DNA of 64,000 nt from assembly GCF_010015445.1 (NCBI RefSeq), contig NC_053114.1:31469079-31533078 (forward strand), given 5' to 3'. The position numbers and the translations under genes are program-made. The notes under the pieces are model-generated. The model had not been told where the DNA came from. It saw only the letters and a list, made by a program, of their open reading frames with translations, and made no database searches. Each line of letters begins with the position of its first letter. Positions within the stretch are counted from its first letter, which is position 1. This DNA comes from Perca fluviatilis. Its lineage: Eukaryota > Chordata > Actinopteri > Perciformes > Percidae. This document shows, piece by piece, positions 47,724 through 59,817 of the stretch.

Positions 47724-48639
47724 TAGTGATGTGACAACCGGCTCTTTTACGCGAGTCGGTTCAACCGGACGGTTGTTGGTTGGCGAACCGAGTCTATAGA
47801 TTCGGTCAACGGTTCACGTGCCTGCGGCTGAGGCATCCGGCTACTCCCGGTCTCAGCAGTAGCCGGGTGCCCGCCCGGTCTGCTCGTGACAGCCTGTAAC
47901 ATTCACTTCTCTAACATTTAACTTAACATAACTAAGATAACATGTGTATTTGTATGTGATGCACTTCCCAATCAATAATGTGTGAATTTCCGAACACAAT
48001 CACCTAAGATGCATCAGAAACAAGGCTTGGTTAATAACTCAAACTTGCCGAGAACCGTTAGACAAACCGTTTGCTTATATAGCCTACTCGAGCGGTTGTT
48101 AACGGTTACATTCGGTCTCGACTCGGTTCCGGCAGTAGCGGGTGCCCGCCGTCTGCTTCGTGACAGCCTGTAACATTCACTTCTCTAACATTTAACTTAA
48201 CATAACTAAGATAACATGTGTATTTGTATGTGATGCACTTCCCAATCAATAATGTGTGAATTTCCGAACACAGTCACCTAAGATGCATCAGAAACAAGGC
48301 TTGGTTAATAACTCAAACTTGCCGAGAACCGTTAGACAAACCGTTTGCTTATATACTCGAGCAGTTGTTACGGTTACATTCGGTCTCGACTCGGCAGTGC
48401 AGACTCGGCAGTAGCCGGGTGCCACGGTCTCTACTCTCTTAACAACTCTTTCGGTCCAATGAATCGTGCTGCTCGAGGTAGCCCATTTCCTGATTGATTC
48501 TACCACCACTCCAGTGGAGGCGCTAATGAGGTAAAAAAACAGGAGTGAGTCGGTTCATTGACGTATGGCACTCGATTCTCCCGGCTCAGTGACACGAATC
48601 GGGTTAATAACCGGCTCTTCGGTCAGTTCGTCATCACTA
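47724..48639. mobile_element. inner hAT-type element nested in 47699-49475
   Basis: An 8-bp duplication CTCGGTAC (47716-47723 and 48640-48647) flanks a 916-base element. Its ends are TAGTGATGTGACAACCGGCT and, reverse-complemented, TAGTGATGACGAACTGACC. AACCGGCTCTT-like sequence lies near both ends. The interior has two direct 274-bp copies. No coding frame is apparent. Confidence 0.85.
47887..48434. repeat. two tandem 274-bp copies inside the inner hAT-type element
   Basis: The segment starting TGACAGCCTGTAACATTCAC at 47887 recurs at 48161 with near identity for over 200 bases, including ATGCATCAGAAACAAGGC and CCGAGAACCGTTAGACAAAC. The copies differ by a few substitutions and short indels toward their ends, so the duplication is fairly recent. 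Confidence 0.9.
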
Positions 48640-49534
48640 CTCGGTACATTTACCTGTACCGACCGAATCACGTCGGTACTACCGAGTATTGGTTCACGTA
48701 AAATCAAATGGTGCCAAATTTCGGTACCTGAGAGTAAGCGCAAGCTTATCTGTCCTCTCTGCATGTTGACAGAGAGAGGTCCGACACACATACCCACGTG
48801 CAGAGGTGCGGACGGAGCAACGTCGGCTCTGCAGTTTTGTTGAAGTCACAGAGAGTCATGGCAATGCCGATAAAGTGGTTTCAAGTGTGGTTACAGTTTT
48901 TCAAAACTTCCCGCAGACACCTTTCACTGTAATATGATATTAATAGCGAGCCAAATGCGGTCGCGGTGCTGTTGACATTACACTTACTATGACACAAGCA
49001 GGCACAACGGTGGTTTCTCTGCCCTGGGGACTGACTGACAGGCTGAGGTTGTAAGGTAGGCAACTTATTTCTACAGCACCTTTCAGCAACAAGGCAATTC
49101 AAAGTGCTTTACATGAATCATTAAAGAGCAATTAAAAACTGCCATGATTAAAATAAAACAAGCTAAAATATGATAATATACAAATACAACAATAAAAGTC
49201 AGAGTGAGTAAGAAATTTATAATTATCCAATTTAATAGGTTGTAGGGATGGGTTTGGGAGAAGAGAGGGAGGGGTTTTATTTTAGTTTTTGTTTAAATAA
49301 CAATGTTCTAAGTAAATAGGTTTGGAATTATATAAAAATATTTGTATATAACAATATTTCTTTGTAATTACAGAGGGAAAGTACTGAAAAAAGTACCGTT
49401 GGGTACCGGAACCGAATTCCAGGTACCTGTATCGGTAGTGGTATTGGTTCAGATGCGAAAGGTACCTAAACCCTACTCGCGATGTAACAAATTGCTTCAC
49501 AGCACTGCACACATACGCCCATACTCTTACAGAC

Positions 49535-49641
49535 CTGATATAGTGGGTGTGGTCCATTGAGTTGGGCTGGGGGGTCCCAGTCTATCTGAATGGTGGTTTC
49601 ATTTACTGGATGTAATTGAGGTGGAGACAGTCCTGTTGGAG
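49535..49641 (-). CDS. ush2a: usherin exon e7, partial FN3 domain before LamG1
   Basis: The exon is 107 bases (phase 1 to 0). It reads APTGLSPPQLHPVNETTIQI, then DWDPPAQLNGPHPLYQ. This is the A to C strand half of an FN3 domain with the D-W-D-P-P and L-N-G-P motifs. The following exon e8 does not supply the usual second half but runs into LamG1. The donor used must be CAG-GTCTGT, because the better looking GTAAGA four bases on would put e8 into a frame with a stop. NET is a possible glycosylation site. Confidence 0.88.
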
Positions 49642-50470
49642 CTGAGGACAGAAAGGTAGAAGAAAAATGAGAGAAATGAGAGACTGAAAGCCAACTCAAT
49701 GCAAATACAAATTTTCCTAAGATTTTAGATTGTTATAATATGTGGATTTGTGAGCTGCCTTATTACTTTTACAAAAGTGCTTTGTTAAGCTTGTCTTAAA
49801 TGTGAGCACATAAAAACACTTTAGCAATGCACCATACCTAACATACTCAAAGACATTCTCATGTTGTGGTTGTAATCATAAATAAAATGATTTTTTGATC
49901 TTTTTTTTCTTTTTCAGTAGAAACATTTATTTAGCTCATTTATCTCATACCTATTGTATGTCCAGACTGCACAAAAGTCCAATTTTCATTTAACAGAGGG
50001 TCAATTTAATTTCCTTCCTTCACTTTAGATGTTAAATTAAATGTCCCTTTGAAACATACTGGCTGCACCTTGAGCCGTAGCTTCAACATGTATCATAAAT
50101 AAATCAACTAGAGACTGACTGATATGGTGAGCGGAGATATATAGGAATGAAGAGAGAAACATAGCAAGTGATGGACTGGTGTAGAGATGGGAAAGATGGG
50201 TGTGCATTAACGTCATTCCATCGTATTTCTGTGTATGTGTGCGTGTGTGTTTCAGTAATGGTCTAAATGGTCTGTGGTAGGAGTAAATTAGCTCTCAGTG
50301 ACACACATGCGGACCATCTTTAGTATGAGTTCTAATAGAGCTCTTAAAAGGGAAGTGGACAGCTTGTCTTAGGCGGCTCATCTTGGCACATCAAACCATA
50401 AATTACTGCCAATCGATAGCTTACCAGTCTATTGAAATTGAGCTATGGTGACATTTAGAACATTGACTAT

Positions 50471-50471
<1 letters not shown>

Positions 50472-50561
<90 letters not shown>
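50472..50561. repeat. (AC)n microsatellite
   Basis: This is a pure AC run of about 90 bases. Confidence 0.95.
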
Positions 50562-50564
<3 letters not shown>

Positions 50565-50661
50565 TCCCTTGTTTTAAACAGTAGTTTACTTCTTTGATGT
50601 ATGAATTGTAGAAAACAAATTATTCTTTTTGGTTTAATCACAGTCTGAGAAAGAGAGAGAG

Positions 50662-50696
<35 letters not shown>

Positions 50697-51757
50697 TAGG
50701 GGCAGGTGGTTAGAAAGTGGGCAGGTAGATGACAATGCACAAATGTTGCTGCTTCAAGATTAAAGAAGATAAAGTGGTATGGCACTGAATCTGTCTGTAG
50801 CAGACCTTTATCAACTAAGTGTTGTAGTATCTGTACATGAGGCAACACAAGCCTTTCACTGCATCAGGGGGCAGACCAGGTTTTTCTGGGCTTCTGAGTG
50901 AAACCCAGTGGCAAAATGGTCCACGCTCTGTTGGTTTTGAGGCTTGATCAAACTGGACTGACCTCAGTGAACTGGAGTGTCCCTGGGTGACGTCCGACTG
51001 TGAGACTGCAATGTTATTGAAAGTATTAAAACTGATTAATTCACCATAGTAGAGCTATTGTCACCTGTGATGGCACTGGACATCAGTTAGTAAGTGTGTG
51101 TACTTTCACAAAGAAGGATTAGACTGGACAGGTTAAAAACTACAGGGAAACGTTTGCCTTCTCTTTCCAGATTACTCCAATTCTCATTCTACAATGTTGG
51201 GCAAGTTTAGGAGAAAAATTTCACTTTACCAGTAGAATCAAAGTACGTTGTATTCCTACTATACTTTTGTGTCTGTGTGTGATCACTTAGTGAAAAGTGC
51301 AGAACCCTTTTGTGCAAACAGATTTTGTGGCAAGTATGAACATTTACCCATTTTCTTGTACCTAAAATAGTCTCTTAGGTGATTCTTTTTATTATTACGC
51401 AATTTATCATTACACTCCAACAGCTTTTTCCTGGTCTTTATGCAAGTTGTTGTCCAGGAGAATATTGTCTGTTGCACCCAACAGTGCGACATTGCCTGCT
51501 GCATTAGCACAATGTTCTTTGGCATCTAATTCCATGACAAACCATTCTTTCAATTTTCATTTTTCAATGATTCAATTTAATGATTTCTAATAATAATGCA
51601 CTTTATTTTTTCCCTTGGGGAAATTCATTTTTTCATTTTGTTATTTTTCTTGATTTACAGAGTGTGCACCTTGCCGCAACACAGCACCCAGAGCAGTAAG
51701 CTACCAGTCCACACTACATACCTGGTCTCTCTGGCTACCCTATAAGCAGGACTTTAA

Positions 51758-52287
51758 AGGTCCCATGACATGGTGCTCTTTGGGTGCTTTTATATAGGCC
51801 TTAGTGATCCCCTTATACTGTATCTGAAGTCTCTTTCCCATAATTCAGCCTTGGTGCAGAATTACAGCCACTAGAGCCAGTCCCACAATGAGCTTTCCTT
51901 AGTATGTGCCATTTCTGTGTCTGTAGCTATTGAGGAGGAGAGAGGGGGGGCAAGGTGGAGGTTGGGGGGGTGTGGCCTTGACCAACTGCCACTTTGCTCG
52001 TTTGAAAGCCATGATGTCTCTCTCTCATGGGTGGGCCAAATTCTCTTGGCGGGCAAAGCAGAGAAAGGGGAGGTAACCTTGCTGGAGGTAACCTCCTTAT
52101 GACCTCATAAGGAGCAAGATTCCAGATCGGCCTATCTGAGCTTTCATTTTCTCAAAGGCAGAGCAGGATACCCAGGGCTCGGTTTACACCTATCGCCATT
52201 TCTAGCCACTGGGGGACCATAGGCAGGCTGGGGGAACGCATAATGTTAAAACACCTCATAAAGTCAAATTTTCATGCCATGGGACCT
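51758..52287. mobile_element. piggyBac-like non-autonomous element (MITE)
   Basis: The element is flanked by TTAA on both sides (51754-51757 and 52288-52291). It has inverted ends AGGTCCCATGACATG and, reverse-complemented, AGGTCCCATGGCATG. TTAA duplication is the piggyBac hallmark. The 530-base body has no transposase frame. I recognise the sequence type as a high-copy teleost repeat. Confidence 0.85.
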
Positions 52288-54284
52288 TTAAACTATGTTG
52301 TCATAAATTGTTTAAACTAAGGATTTATGTCAAGAAAGAGCAAGTGTCAGAGAAAACAAAACGTAGTGCCCAGCTGAACTGGACAACAGCCAGTGTCTTC
52401 TCCACGAATCTTGCATATCAGGAAAAAAACATAACAAAACTTTTCTCCCTAGTGATCCATGGTATTCTAATGTGCTGTCCTGTATTAATCGTATGTATGT
52501 ATGTATTCATGTATTGTATCTACTTGTTAATTAATTGAAATGTACTTAACACTATGACACATTCAGTTTGACGAAAGCCACTTGCCTTATCATGCATGTG
52601 CTCAAACACGCACATGTACACCCACACACAAGGTTAACAGTCCACCAGAAAGGTTAATTTTAGCTGCCGACATGGTAATGAAGCAGCTAAATCATGAGCC
52701 AGCTCCTAGAAGCAATTGTGCATGTGTGTGTGTTTTCTGTTTTTACAACGACTGACATGTCTTAACAGGCTCTTAGCGTACAGTTACACCACGCACACAA
52801 GCACACCACTTATTGACATCGCGATCCCTTGCCATGCATATTTCTCTCCTCAAGAAGGGCCTCAGGCCAATTATGCGTAAATCAATAAAGTTCCTGTTCT
52901 GTTGAGTGGTGTTACAGTGGGAGTGTGTATGTGTGTATGTCTCTCTGTGTGTATGTCTTGTAGAACAAGCCTTTATGGATGTAGGATACATAAAACATCA
53001 CCATCAGCCCCTGATTAGCCACTCACTTTACGCCTTGATCGATAACTTTGTGGAAAGACGCACACATTGAAACAATTGCAAATGCATCCACACACATGGA
53101 CAGAGAGCTCGCTCCTTGTGTCGTAATGTCTGTCTCAGTGTGCACGCTAATGTTCAGTCATGTGCTTTGGTGTAACTCCAGTGGTTTCGCAGATGCTGTC
53201 TGCTCACTTACAGCAGATGGTAGCTGGCTCTAATGGCCCAGCCTTATGTGTGGTAGATTTATCAGGACATCAGTACCACGCTCAAGTACACCTTACCAGA
53301 AGTACCACAAGGTGAGGTTAAATCCCTCCAAAAATCTTCAGTTTCATTTAGGGGATATCACAATGTTCTTTTCATTTATGTAAAATACAATTTTAGGACA
53401 TTTGACAAATCAGGCAGAATTTTTCAACGGAGGGCCAAAAGATGCTACAATTTGATGGGTGAAGAACACTTAAGGAGGTACATATAAACATACTTATTAT
53501 AATACATTCAGCTCTGTGAATTTTGCATCAACATTAAAAGATGTCTTTAGAAGAAATAATAAAGTAAGCAATTGTGGCAAAAAAATCTAAACTTTTTATT
53601 TTTTGTAGTAGTACTTAGATTTGTTTGGATTTCTCTCTGCAGGGTAAGAATGGGTATAAAGGGATTTGAGTTTCCCTAGAAAAGGAATAATATTTGACTT
53701 AGCACAGAGGAAAGCAGGGTTGATTCGCGTTTAACAGGCCGTCAAAACTACTGATTCTGAATGCATAGAAAATGACAAAACTAAACTAAAATCAGATTAT
53801 ATATGTACGTATATTGCAATTATGACCTGACAAATTCAAATTTAGACTTTTTTTCTGTAAGAGCAGAAATCCGTCCAAGAAAAACTGTAATATGGTATGT
53901 ATTATGGTTGTCTACAAATTAAATAACAGTAAAAAAAATAAACTGTATACATATGTATAAAATGTGTTCATAAATTGTATAGAAATGTACAAATATTATA
54001 GTATAGCACAAATACTACTTACTGTTAAGGTTACAAAGGAAAAATTATTTTAATACACTAAAGGGGGTATGCACCTCCTGATATCTTCGATTAGATTATG
54101 CTCTAAAAAATATTAAATTTTTTTGTGAAATCTTAAAACCATTTTAAACTGAATGAGAAAATGTGATATGAGGTGTGAAACTATGACAGAAGCCCAACAC
54201 CCAATAGAGTAGCACATGCTATGCAGATTAAAAAAGAAATCTGCCAAAGGCATATGCCACTATCATTTCTTATAGTTGAAACAA

Positions 54285-54620
54285 GGGACATCTTTGGTGT
54301 TGGATGAAACAAAATGGTGGCAACAGATGTGGCTGTTAAAAATACATTCAAAAAGTCAACTGGGTACAATAAGCCATATTGTATTGCACTGTATTACAGT
54401 TAGGAGAAGTCTTTGGAATCACTTGAAATAAACATTGTCGCTGTGTCAACAGATGCAGCCATTAAAAGAACATTTAAATTGTCCACCAATTACAATATGA
54501 AGTATCATTCATCACAATAAACACAAGGAAGGACTTTTTGAGAATTGTATGAAATGAAAATATTGGCTATGTTAACAGATGTAGCTGCTTAGAGTAAGTT
54601 CAAAAGCTCAAATCCCTGAG
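54285..54620. repeat. diverged 126-bp tandem repeat, three copies
   Basis: The phrase CAACAGATG (or TAACAGATG) recurs at 54321, 54447 and 54573, exactly 126 bases apart each time. Around it the copies share the layout (T)CTTTGG or CTTTTTG, then GAAA-AAA, then GTGGCTGTTAAA, GCAGCCATTAAA or GTAGCTGCTTAG, then ACATT(C/T)AAA or AAGTTCAAA. Identity is only moderate. A possible fourth, still weaker copy lies upstream from about 54195. Confidence 0.65.
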
Positions 54621-54765
54621 CAAGTATTTATAGATGAAAGGTTTTTTCTTTTTTTTTTACAACCAGCGTGCCCATTGTCTATTCACCTGAAGGGATAAAC
54701 AAAACAAAATGAAAAAAGACACAAAATGAGCAGCAAGAGTAGAGACCATGAGTGAACAGATGGAA

Positions 54766-54768
<3 letters not shown>

Positions 54769-54839
<71 letters not shown>
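54769..54839. repeat. (TG)n microsatellite
   Basis: This is a pure TG run of about 71 bases. Confidence 0.95.
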
Positions 54840-54840
<1 letters not shown>

Positions 54841-55591
54841 TGTGCGCAATATGTTTATTGCAGTGATTCATGTTCCATGTGCTATTTTGTATTTAAGTGA
54901 AAGCGCCAGGTAGAGATAGAAGTGAAGGATGTAGTGAGTGAAAAAGTGAGAAAGCAACAGATTGTCAGAGAGAAAGACATGAATAAAAATTCTCTAAGTG
55001 TGAGTGTCTATGTCATCCTGCACTGATCAATTATTGCTAATCTCAGTCCCATAGATTTGTGCCAGAGTTATTAAACACAGCTAATTCATTCTACTTCTAT
55101 AATGGTTATAAATCTAAAATAGAGAGAGAGACACGGTATGTGTGTTTCTGTATCTCTGTGTGTGTCTGATTCATGACCAGCACGAAGAGTGTGCTACGCC
55201 ACATTTTTCTCCTTGTAATTAACAGTAAATTGTTTTTACTGCCGCACGCCATGAATATCCCCTCTGGTTAACACGACCAATGCTGTCGCCACTCAAGTAC
55301 CCAATGACTGACTGTGTGCTTTTGGATGTGTGTGTGTGCATATGTCAGAGGCTTGTGTTGCCGTTGTTATGAAGAGAATACCACACACTTTAACAATTCT
55401 GCACGCAGTATGTAACTGAACTGCTATTATCTGTCTATACACTGTATGGACAATATTTTGGCACTATCAGCCATATCCCTATTTATTTATATAATTTATT
55501 TTCTACGAAGCTAATTACATTTGTGATGCCATATGAACCTTTGTTTCCGTTTGTATACATGTGTGTTTGTGGGCATATCTTTTTATTTTAC

Positions 55592-55739
55592 CTGCTGGTA
55601 GGGTCCGTCCTGTGCTTGGCAGACTGGAAATGCAACCTGTATTTGTGCAGAGTGTAACAGTGAAGTTGTACACATGGTAAGGCTTCAGTCCTTTTACTAA
55701 ATAAACAGGCTGTGACGATGGTCCCACCCTATGTAAGAC
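55592..55739 (-). CDS. ush2a: usherin exon e6, second half of FN3 domain
   Basis: The exon is 148 bases (phase 0 to 1). It reads VLHRVGPSSQPVYLVKGLKP, then YHVYNFTVTLCTNTGC and ends STGRTLPA. GLKPYHVYNFTV is the E-F region of FN3, and LCTNTGC is the C-x4-C signature. NFT is a likely glycosylation site. Acceptor is ctcccttttccag and donor GTAAAA. Confidence 0.92.
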
Positions 55740-56415
<676 letters not shown>

Positions 56416-56591
56416 CTGACTAACAACTGGAGGAGCAAAGGGATTGTTGGTCTGTTCAGAGAGCAAGTTGACTCGATATTCTGTGACTTGTCCTCTGGCG
56501 ATGATCCCTTGACCCTCAGTAGAGTTCCAAGCAATTTTGAGACTGGTGGATGACAGTGCAAACACTTCTGGAGGAGCCATCAACTCTGGGA
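56416..56591 (-). CDS. ush2a: usherin exon e5, first half of FN3 domain
   Basis: The exon is 176 bases (phase 1 to 0). It encodes PELMAPPEVFALSSTSLKIA, then W and a C-strand QVTEYRVNLLSEQ, and ends FAPPVVSQ. The split first codon with e4 gives Val. Acceptor is gtttccag and donor GTAAGA. With e6 it makes one FN3 domain, the last complete one before the LamG pair. Confidence 0.92.
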
Positions 56592-56969
56592 CTGGAAACA
56601 TGGCCACACATATATGTATAAATTATACACGTCAAACCATATTTAGCCATTCGTTAATGATAAACTAATTATTAACTAAAAAATCATGTAGGATGGGACT
56701 GATTCAGACCTAACTTGTAAAATGACTTATTTAAAAACTTAAAGACTTATTTGGTTTATCATTAACTATTAGCTTATAACGATTAGCTATCTCACTAGCG
56801 AACATTAACAGAAATTTATTTTTCTGCTTCAAACATTTAAACAAAATCTGCAACTGTAAAGTTACCATAATGTATCTCACATCAGTGACAATCAATCAAT
56901 CAATCTGGAAATGTTTAACTACAATTTAAGATCATGTTATTTGGGGTTTGAACAGCAAATGATTTAAAG

Positions 56970-57435
56970 TAGGGCTACACAATATATTGTTTTTTATCGT
57001 CATAGCAATGTTAACTTGCAACACATCGCGAAAGACTGAGATATTGCACTTTAAATATACTAACAATGTATTAAATTACATTTTGTCTGTAGGCGTTATT
57101 TTGTCTGATAAGTGGCATGCTGTTTATTTTCGGGCCAATCAGATAGAGCCCTCGCCATAACGCATCATCTGATTGATCAGAATCTGAATGTGAGTAAGGT
57201 TTATTAGACTAGTGCTGCCGTACTACTCTACATGGTTGAAAGAGGAAAGTGTGACAAGTGCAGGTGAAAGTTTGAATGCTTTTTTTAAATATTAGTTTTT
57301 CTAAAATTATACTTTAAAACAATCCCAATATATTGCCTTACACACAGTATCGAAATATATTGCAATATATTGAATCATGACCCATGTATCGTGATACGTA
57401 TCGTATCGCCAGATTCTTGCCAATACACAGCCCTA
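56970..57435. mobile_element. degenerate short TIR DNA transposon
   Basis: The left end reads TAGGGCTACACAATATATTG. The right end, reverse-complemented, reads TAGGGCTGTGTATTGGCAAG. The first seven bases match and the sides share an AATATATTG-rich interior. CGATA-rich DNA such as this is common in teleost repeats. I find no clear target duplication, so the copy is old or the ends are slightly misplaced. There is no coding capacity. Confidence 0.5.
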
Positions 57436-58679
57436 GAACTGAGTACACTTTAATATCTGTTTATTCATTGCATGTAATATCATTATTGTGATATTTAACG
57501 TTATCGTATATTGAATGTTTTACATTGTTAATCTCTGAGATGTACAGTTTTAGACTATGAAACATTGTTTTAGATTTTTCTAATATTTTTTGTAAAGTTT
57601 TCCTTTGACTGCTACCTAATACATTAAAAATTAACCTTTTACAGTGAGTTAATTTAAAATGAAATACTAATTTAGACACAATGACATACATTCAAAATCG
57701 TGACATAGTAAGATATAATGTGGATTTAATGGATTTAAGTATTCCATAATTCTACGGTTATGATAGCCACTATTACATGACAGATTAGAGAGAAAGATTC
57801 TTTTATTCTACTGTTGATGGCATCTAGCTGTGAAATATGCTGTGAAATGTGATTCATGGAAGACATAACCACAGTCATATTCTTTCTTTCTAACACAGCG
57901 CACGCACGTGCACAAACACTGACACACACTCCACATTTAAAATGGTGTTATCATATGCTTGTTATCCAGACACATAGCTTAGAGTGATGTTGGAGGCAAT
58001 CGTTTAGTCCTAATGAGCCATATCATTTATTTGAAATTCAAATACCTTAATGAGTTTCCCCTCCCCCACACACAGTTTATACTTCCTCCCTCCTTCCGTT
58101 CTCTACATTCCTTTTGACAAATGTCTGTGTTTTTTATTTAATACAATTATATTTTGTATTACATGCATCAGCAAAGTTATCTGATGGATAGATGTTGACC
58201 AATACATTACTTGATTACATTACCCAGATCTCTGATTTCTGTCATCATTTTAATATTATTTATTTTTATATATATATATATTTTTGCTGCATTTTTCTGA
58301 CTAAGGAAAGGTCAAAACCACAGCATTCACAAACCATTTTGGATCCCAAACAACAAATCTAATCAAATCTAATATAAAGATTACAGCAATAGCCATTTTC
58401 TAATCTTTCTGATTTATTTACTCACATACCTACCTACCTTACTACTGAGGAGCAACCACGCCTGACTAGAGTTATATTAGATGAAGTCAAATTTAGGCCA
58501 TAACTTCTAGTATAAAAAATGTGTTTGTAGAAAGTCCTCTTTACAAATAGATATTATGTCGTTTTGTATATGGAGAACAAAATGCTGCACAATGGTTTAA
58601 CTAGACTTGACAATTGAAAGGGCAGAAAGAATAGAAGAAATCAGTCATTTGTAAAAGAAACTGGAAGTGAAATGAATGG

Positions 58680-58870
58680 TGGTGGGGACGTTGGCGGCGG
58701 GGGTGTCATGCCAGAACTGGAGCCGGCAACGGGACCAGCTTCGGGCAGCCGCTTCGGACACCACGGTGGAGGATAGAAGTCAAAGAGGACACGGAGGAAG
58801 CGAAGAAGAGAAGAGAGTGACCGTGCTGCCGTTGGACAACTCGGACTGGCTCTAGGCGAGAGCTTCGCGA
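58680..58870. other. GC-rich patch inside intron e4-e5
   Basis: A sharply GC- and CpG-richer segment lies in an otherwise AT-rich intron (for example gggaccagcttcgggcagcc). It may be part of an old transposon or a small CpG island. I recognise no coding sequence or family. Confidence 0.35.
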
Positions 58871-59535
58871 AATAACAGGCTGTTGTGTCTGTTAAACCAC
58901 TGTAGTAAGTAATATTAGCTGACTTGCTACATCTTGTTTTGTTGCACTTGCTTGATGTTTGGCTGTTTGTGAAGTTATCGACTCGCTACATTTTGATCAT
59001 GAGTAATATAATCATAACAAAAGCATGTTTACAGCTGTCTATATTTACGACAGCAGTGTATAGAGTAATAACACTCTGAAACTGTAGGGGCGCCAAATCA
59101 CAATATTTTTAAAACGTTTTGCAGTGTTGCTATCAATTGCAAGAGAGACCTTGGGAGTTTGAATGGGAAGATGGATGTAGTACGGGATGTTCACAGTATG
59201 GAGCCAGCATCTAAAGGTCATGGGAGAAACTTCAGCTTTAAAAAAATAAATTAAAAAAATAAATAGATAAAATAAAAAAATGCGGAATTGGCCTCACCAT
59301 TCAGCCATGGTTGTCTAACCTGTAACAACACTATATCTGATGTCTAATCAATCAAAAGACTAATTGAAAAAATATGAAAACATCAACCTAGGTAGTTAAC
59401 TACCTAAACTGAAATTTGAATAGTGAATTGATTTAACTTTTCATTGAACTCGGATACACTCCATGACTGAATAACAAAAGATCCATGTAAGCTTAGTTTA
59501 ACCATGATCATGATCTACTGTATACATGTACAAAC

Positions 59536-59817
59536 CTCCCTCCATGGTGCGTGCTGTGGTCCACCCTGATGCGACACTTCCTGCCATATTGATGCTCACG
59601 ACTCTCATCTGATAGGTGGAAAACGCCTGCAGACTTCCAACAATGGTACTGCTCTCAAGGGGTGACACTGTGCTCCTATTGGTTAGCTGTGCTTCTGGGG
59701 AAACACTTGGATCCAACCAACCAGCGCTGAAGAACACTCTCTTCTCAACAGCAGGGCTTGAAGGGTTTTGTGATTCCGTTGGTCCACGTAGAAATACTTC
59801 ATACCTTGTTATAACAC
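59536..59817 (-). CDS. ush2a: usherin exon e4, main part of FN3 domain
   Basis: At 282 bases (phase 1 to 1) this is the longest exon seen. It begins VITRYEVFLRGP, a C-strand pattern, and has a long inter-strand segment with PSSPAVEKRVFF and a NRS glycosylation site. It ends LQAFSTYQMRVVSINMAGS followed by VASGWTTARTMEG. This domain lacks the C-x4-C motif and has instead a Gly-Ser-x-x-Ser-x-Trp ending. Acceptor is tttctgtacag and donor GTTTGT. It joins e3 through a split Gly codon. Confidence 0.9.

Larger units (their letters stand above)
47699..49475. mobile_element. outer hAT-type element, interrupted by a second one
   Basis: An 8-bp duplication CTCGCGAT flanks the element (47691-47698 and 49476-49483). 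The left end is TAGGGTTGGGTACC. The right end, reverse-complemented, is TAGGGTTTAGGTACC. Without the insert it is about 850 bases. It contains GGTACC-rich subterminal sequence and a fish repeat stretch near 49070-49130. No transposase frame is visible, so it is non-autonomous. Assignment to hAT rests on the 8-bp duplication and short inverted ends. Confidence 0.8.
45129..49534 (-). other. intron e7-e8, mostly transposon sequence
   Basis: About three quarters of this 4.4-kb intron is mobile-element DNA: a full-length Tc1-like element (45836-47452) and a nested pair of hAT-type elements (47699-49475). A dispersed repeat occupies about 45390-45800. Confidence 0.85.
49642..55591 (-). other. intron e6-e7
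   Basis: This 5.9-kb intron carries a piggyBac-like element (51758-52287), a diverged 126-bp tandem array (54285-54620) and three long dinucleotide tracts (50472-50561, 50665-50694, 54769-54839). No coding sequence was recognised in the remainder. Confidence 0.75.
56592..59535 (-). other. intron e4-e5
   Basis: The intron holds a probable DNA transposon at 56970-57435 and a locally GC-rich stretch at about 58680-58870. The rest is AT-rich with nothing I recognise. Confidence 0.7.
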
